Below, in pieces: positions 12,837-15,054 of a DNA stretch of 15,054 nt; position 1 is the stretch's first letter; each line of letters begins with the position of its first letter. Under the pieces are notes generated by a model. It was not told the DNA's origin, did no database searches, and worked only from the letters and a program-made list of their open reading frames with translations. This DNA is from CAYGWP01 sp964353455. Its GTDB lineage: Bacteria > Planctomycetota > Phycisphaerae > FEN-1346. Made by a program: the position numbers and the translations under genes. The stretch spans positions 1 to 15,054 of the forward strand of contig CAYGWP010000511.1 of NCBI GenBank assembly GCA_964353455.1, written 5' to 3'.

Positions 12837-14549
12837 TCACCGCCCGATCTGCTGAAACTCCTTCACGGTGCCGCCCATGTTGCCGAAGGTAACCTTCATG
12901 CCGAGCGCCAGGGGGCACGCGCAGCCACGAGGCACGCCGATGCCGTCGGCCGTCACGCCCTTGTCCTGGACGAGGCTTTCGAGCCAGAACTGGCCGCCAA
13001 GGCGGATGATGCGGACGTGCGCGCGGCGGAGGCCCGCCGTCGGGTCGCGCACCAGCAGTTCGCTGCCTTGCCCGCGGCCGACGTTGGCCCAGCGATAGAC
13101 GACGAGGTACTTCTCATCCTCGGCCAGGTTATCGACGCGCCGGATCATGAGCGACCGTAGTTTCAGGCGCGCCGCCGTCTGCCACAGATCGTCGGCGGAA
13201 CCCAGGGCGCTGTAACGCTTCGGGTCCAATCCCGGCTGGTCTTCAGCATCCCTGAACGGAATCAGCCGCAGGCGCAGTGCCTTCGCCACGTCCACGACGG
13301 ACGGCTGGTCAAGCGGCACCTTGACCTCGCCGCGCACGGCATGGCCGTTAAGTTCCGTGCCGTTCCTGGTGTCCTGGTCGGCGAGGAAAAGGCCGTCGGA
13401 CCGAAGCGACAGGACACAGTGCGGCCCCTTGTGGCCGCTGATCAGAAAAGACAACTTGTCGTTCTCCGGGTTCCTCGGCAGGACGACCAGCGAGATGTCG
13501 CTATTGGATCGGCTGCGGCCCAGGCGAATCTCGGGGATGCCGAGGAGGCACACGCGGGGGGCGTCGGGCTCGGCGGACGAGATGATGGCGGCCCGGTCCA
13601 TCGGCGCGCGCGGCGGCACATGGCCCCTGACGACGCGGACGGGCCGGCCTTCCTTGTCGCGCTGGCGGCGGGTCTCATCCTCGTCGAATGCCAGCGACAG
13701 CGCCGTCCACTGGTCGCTGAACGACCGGTGCATGATCTGGTTCACGTCCTTGACGAGGCCCTCGGAGATGACCTGCTTGGCCTCCTGGCTGACGCTGCTG
13801 CCGAAGATCTTGCTCCCGCCCTCGGGGCGGACGCTCTGGTCGATCTGGACAACGAGGCTCTGGAGGTTCTCAGGCCGCGCCAGCACCATGAGCACCGCCT
13901 GGGCGGTCCAGCAGAACGGCTCGCCGCCGAGTTCGTACTTCAGGGCAAGGTCCACAAGCATCTCGCCGGGAATATCGAGCCTCAACTGCATCCGGTGCCG
14001 CGCATCCCTGTGCGCGGCCAGACGCATCGTACACTCTTGCACCGCGCCGACGAGTTGCCCCGTCACCCTCAGGCAAACGTTGTTCAGGGCCTGGTCGGTC
14101 CCGTTGACGAAACGGAAGTCAAGGACGGCGGCCATATTTTCCATGTAGAAATGGTTATCATTGATTTCGATCGCGACGGCGGGCGGGCGGCCCTCGTCGT
14201 CGCAGACATCGGCCTCGCCGGCCGGGGCAGAGAGCGCCTCCTGCTCCTCGGTCCGGGCCTCCTCCTGCGTCAGACGCAGGTGGTCCCGCTTCTCATCCAG
14301 CGCCCGGCGGTCGTGACCGTCCAGGACGCCGTCGGACCACCGCTGGAGGACTTCCTGGCGGTACTCGGCCACGGCCTTGGCCTTGTCGCGGGGAATCGTC
14401 TCGGCCTGCTCCATAAGATCGCCCGCCGGAGCCGCCGCAGGCGCCCCGGCCGCCGCAGGCGCTGCCGCACGCAGCGCCCCGCCGCACGCGGCGCAGAACG
14501 ACTCCTTGTCGTCGTAGGCCTCCGACCCGCACTTCTCGCAACGTTTCAT
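12837..14549 (-). CDS. Zinc-ribbon protein with two FHA domains
   Basis: The 570-residue cytoplasmic protein should read Thr-phosphorylated partners. It opens with a zinc ribbon (C4, C7, C19, C22) and an Ala/Pro linker. A helical segment (about 58-107, YRQEVLQRWSDGVLDGHDRR) resembles a helical module common in bacterial signalling proteins. A beta-rich region (about 122-235, AVLDFRFVNGTDQALNN) may be an Ig-like sandwich. FHA 1 (about 340-430) has LGRSRSNSDISL, a histidine in the HCVLS segment, and RNGTELNG, so the key Gly/Arg/Ser/Asn residues look present. FHA 2 (about 480-565) keeps VGRG, LRRAHVRI and a TADG in place of NGT, so it is more divergent. No membrane span is seen. It has its own promoter and a hairpin after its stop codon, so it is probably expressed alone. 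The nearby kinases are the natural candidates to phosphorylate its ligands. Confidence 0.9.
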   Translation of the reverse strand: MKRCEKCGSEAYDDKESFCAACGGALRAAAPAAAGAPAAAPAGDLMEQAETIPRDKAKAVAEYRQEVLQRWSDGVLDGHDRRALDEKRDHLRLTQEEARTEEQEALSAPAGEADVCDDEGRPPAVAIEINDNHFYMENMAAVLDFRFVNGTDQALNNVCLRVTGQLVGAVQECTMRLAAHRDARHRMQLRLDIPGEMLVDLALKYELGGEPFCWTAQAVLMVLARPENLQSLVVQIDQSVRPEGGSKIFGSSVSQEAKQVISEGLVKDVNQIMHRSFSDQWTALSLAFDEDETRRQRDKEGRPVRVVRGHVPPRAPMDRAAIISSAEPDAPRVCLLGIPEIRLGRSRSNSDISLVVLPRNPENDKLSFLISGHKGPHCVLSLRSDGLFLADQDTRNGTELNGHAVRGEVKVPLDQPSVVDVAKALRLRLIPFRDAEDQPGLDPKRYSALGSADDLWQTAARLKLRSLMIRRVDNLAEDEKYLVVYRWANVGRGQGSELLVRDPTAGLRRAHVRIIRLGGQFWLESLVQDKGVTADGIGVPRGCACPLALGMKVTFGNMGGTVKEFQQIGR

Positions 14550-14593
14550 CCGCGGCCCCCTTGATTGGACTTGGCGGCGCCGGCTGCGGCAGT

Positions 14594-14622
14594 AGTGTAC
14601 AGTACCCCCGCGCTGCGGGCAA
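14594..14622 (-). promoter_or_regulatory. Promoter of the FHA gene
   Basis: Minus-strand -35 TTGCCC (14617-14622) and -10 TACACT (14594-14599) are spaced exactly 17 bases apart. The expected leader is about 38 bases, reaching a GGGGG-type ribosome site ahead of the ATG at 14549. Confidence 0.6.
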
Positions 14623-14645
14623 GCGGCTCATTTCGCCGAACGGAT

Positions 14646-14674
14646 TTGCCCTTGCGGCCTGCCGACGCTATGAT
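14646..14674 (+). promoter_or_regulatory. Promoter of the plus-strand secreted-protein gene
   Basis: Plus-strand -35 TTGCCC (14646-14651) and a strong -10 TATGAT (14669-14674) are spaced 17 bases apart. Transcription should start near 14681 and give a leader of about 38 bases. The -35 is identical to that of the divergent FHA promoter. Confidence 0.65.
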
Positions 14675-14705
14675 GCTTGCACCCAGGCGTCGGGCCGCGC
14701 GCCCG

Positions 14706-14713
14706 AAAGGAGG
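14706..14713 (+). promoter_or_regulatory. Strong ribosome binding site of the plus-strand gene
   Basis: AAAGGAGG lies 5 bases before the ATG at 14719 and fixes this start for a gene that would otherwise be hard to call from its short visible part. Confidence 0.85.
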
Positions 14714-14718
14714 CTGCC

Positions 14719-15054
14719 ATGTGCCATCCGGTCGCCCTTGTCCGGTCCGTTTCCATTGCGGCGGTTGCGGCGTGCGCACTGGTCATCCCCTCGGCCGGGC
14801 GTGCGGCCGCGCCCGCCGGCGCCGAGGCGATGCTCAAGCAGATCGGCTCGACGCGCGGCGTGGTCGCCCTGCTTGATGATACGCAATGTGAACTCGCCCT
14901 TGCGCTGGCAAAGGCAAGCGAACTCGTGATCTACGTCCAGTTGTCCGACCCTGCCGCCGTGGACTCCGCCCGGCGCGCGGCCGATGCCGCCGGACTCTAC
15001 GGAACCCGAATCTTCGTGGAGCGCGGCGACCCGCCTGCGGGCCGTAGCCCTACG
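14719..15054 (+). CDS. Secreted protein, N-terminal part; resembles planctomycete PQQ-repeat proteins
   Basis: The frame stays open for 112 codons to the right edge. A signal peptide is visible (HPVALVRSVSIAAVAACALV then PSAGRAAAPAG), so the product is exported. The next ~70 residues look like a Rossmann-type fold: EAMLKQIGSTRGVVALL, a helix ELALALAKASEL, strand VIYVQLSD, then RRAADAAGLYGTRIFVERGD. This matches, from memory, the short methyltransferase-like domain that precedes PQQ/BamB-type beta-propellers in planctomycetes, including the GLYG motif. The usual Gly-rich cofactor loop is replaced by LLDDTQCELA, so methyl transfer is unlikely. The propeller itself would lie beyond the window. 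It is the only visible plus-strand gene, and its promoter and ribosome site are strong. Confidence 0.75.
   Translation, partial: MCHPVALVRSVSIAAVAACALVIPSAGRAAAPAGAEAMLKQIGSTRGVVALLDDTQCELALALAKASELVIYVQLSDPAAVDSARRAADAAGLYGTRIFVERGDPPAGRSPT

Overview
The window is high in G+C by eye, densely coding and almost entirely minus-strand. It most resembles a chromosomal segment of a planctomycete (Planctomycetota, possibly Phycisphaerae-like), although no marker gene settles the taxonomy. The evidence is two Pkn-type Ser/Thr kinases (one with an extracytoplasmic beta-helix), zinc-ribbon/FHA and zinc-ribbon/SPFH fusions, a papain-like protease, and a right-edge gene that resembles the N-terminus of planctomycete PQQ-repeat proteins. 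Many intergenic gaps carry short palindromic repeats.

Layout from the right end, following minus-strand transcription. Two back-to-back promoters at 14594-14674 serve a plus-strand secreted-protein gene (14719 to the right edge) and a minus-strand zinc-ribbon/double-FHA protein (12837-14549). After a hairpin and an AT-richer upstream region (12605-12836) comes a tight run of four genes: an excisionase-type HTH protein with a Cys-rich zinc domain (11342-12604), a lipoprotein (10284-11294), a secreted CsgG/LpoB-like protein with a C-terminal membrane anchor (9559-10242), and an SPFH protein with three zinc ribbons (7699-9525). A 207-base gap with four different palindromes follows. Next come a zinc-ribbon kinase with an outside beta-helix (4906-7491), a small unknown protein (4567-4890), a papain-like protease with a C-terminal hydrophobic hairpin (2045-4441), a charged coiled-coil protein (1427-2041), and a second transmembrane kinase (1307 to beyond the left edge).

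Read together, the minus-strand genes look like one envelope-associated signalling module. It has two membrane kinases, a phosphothreonine-reader (FHA) protein, an SPFH scaffold, a membrane-anchored cysteine protease, a coiled-coil protein whose layout recalls ESCRT-III/PspA proteins, and two exported sensor-like proteins. This functional linkage is inferred from gene order, shared zinc ribbons and domain content. I see no tRNA, rRNA, CRISPR array, transposase or phage gene. No gene-free stretch exceeds 300 bases.
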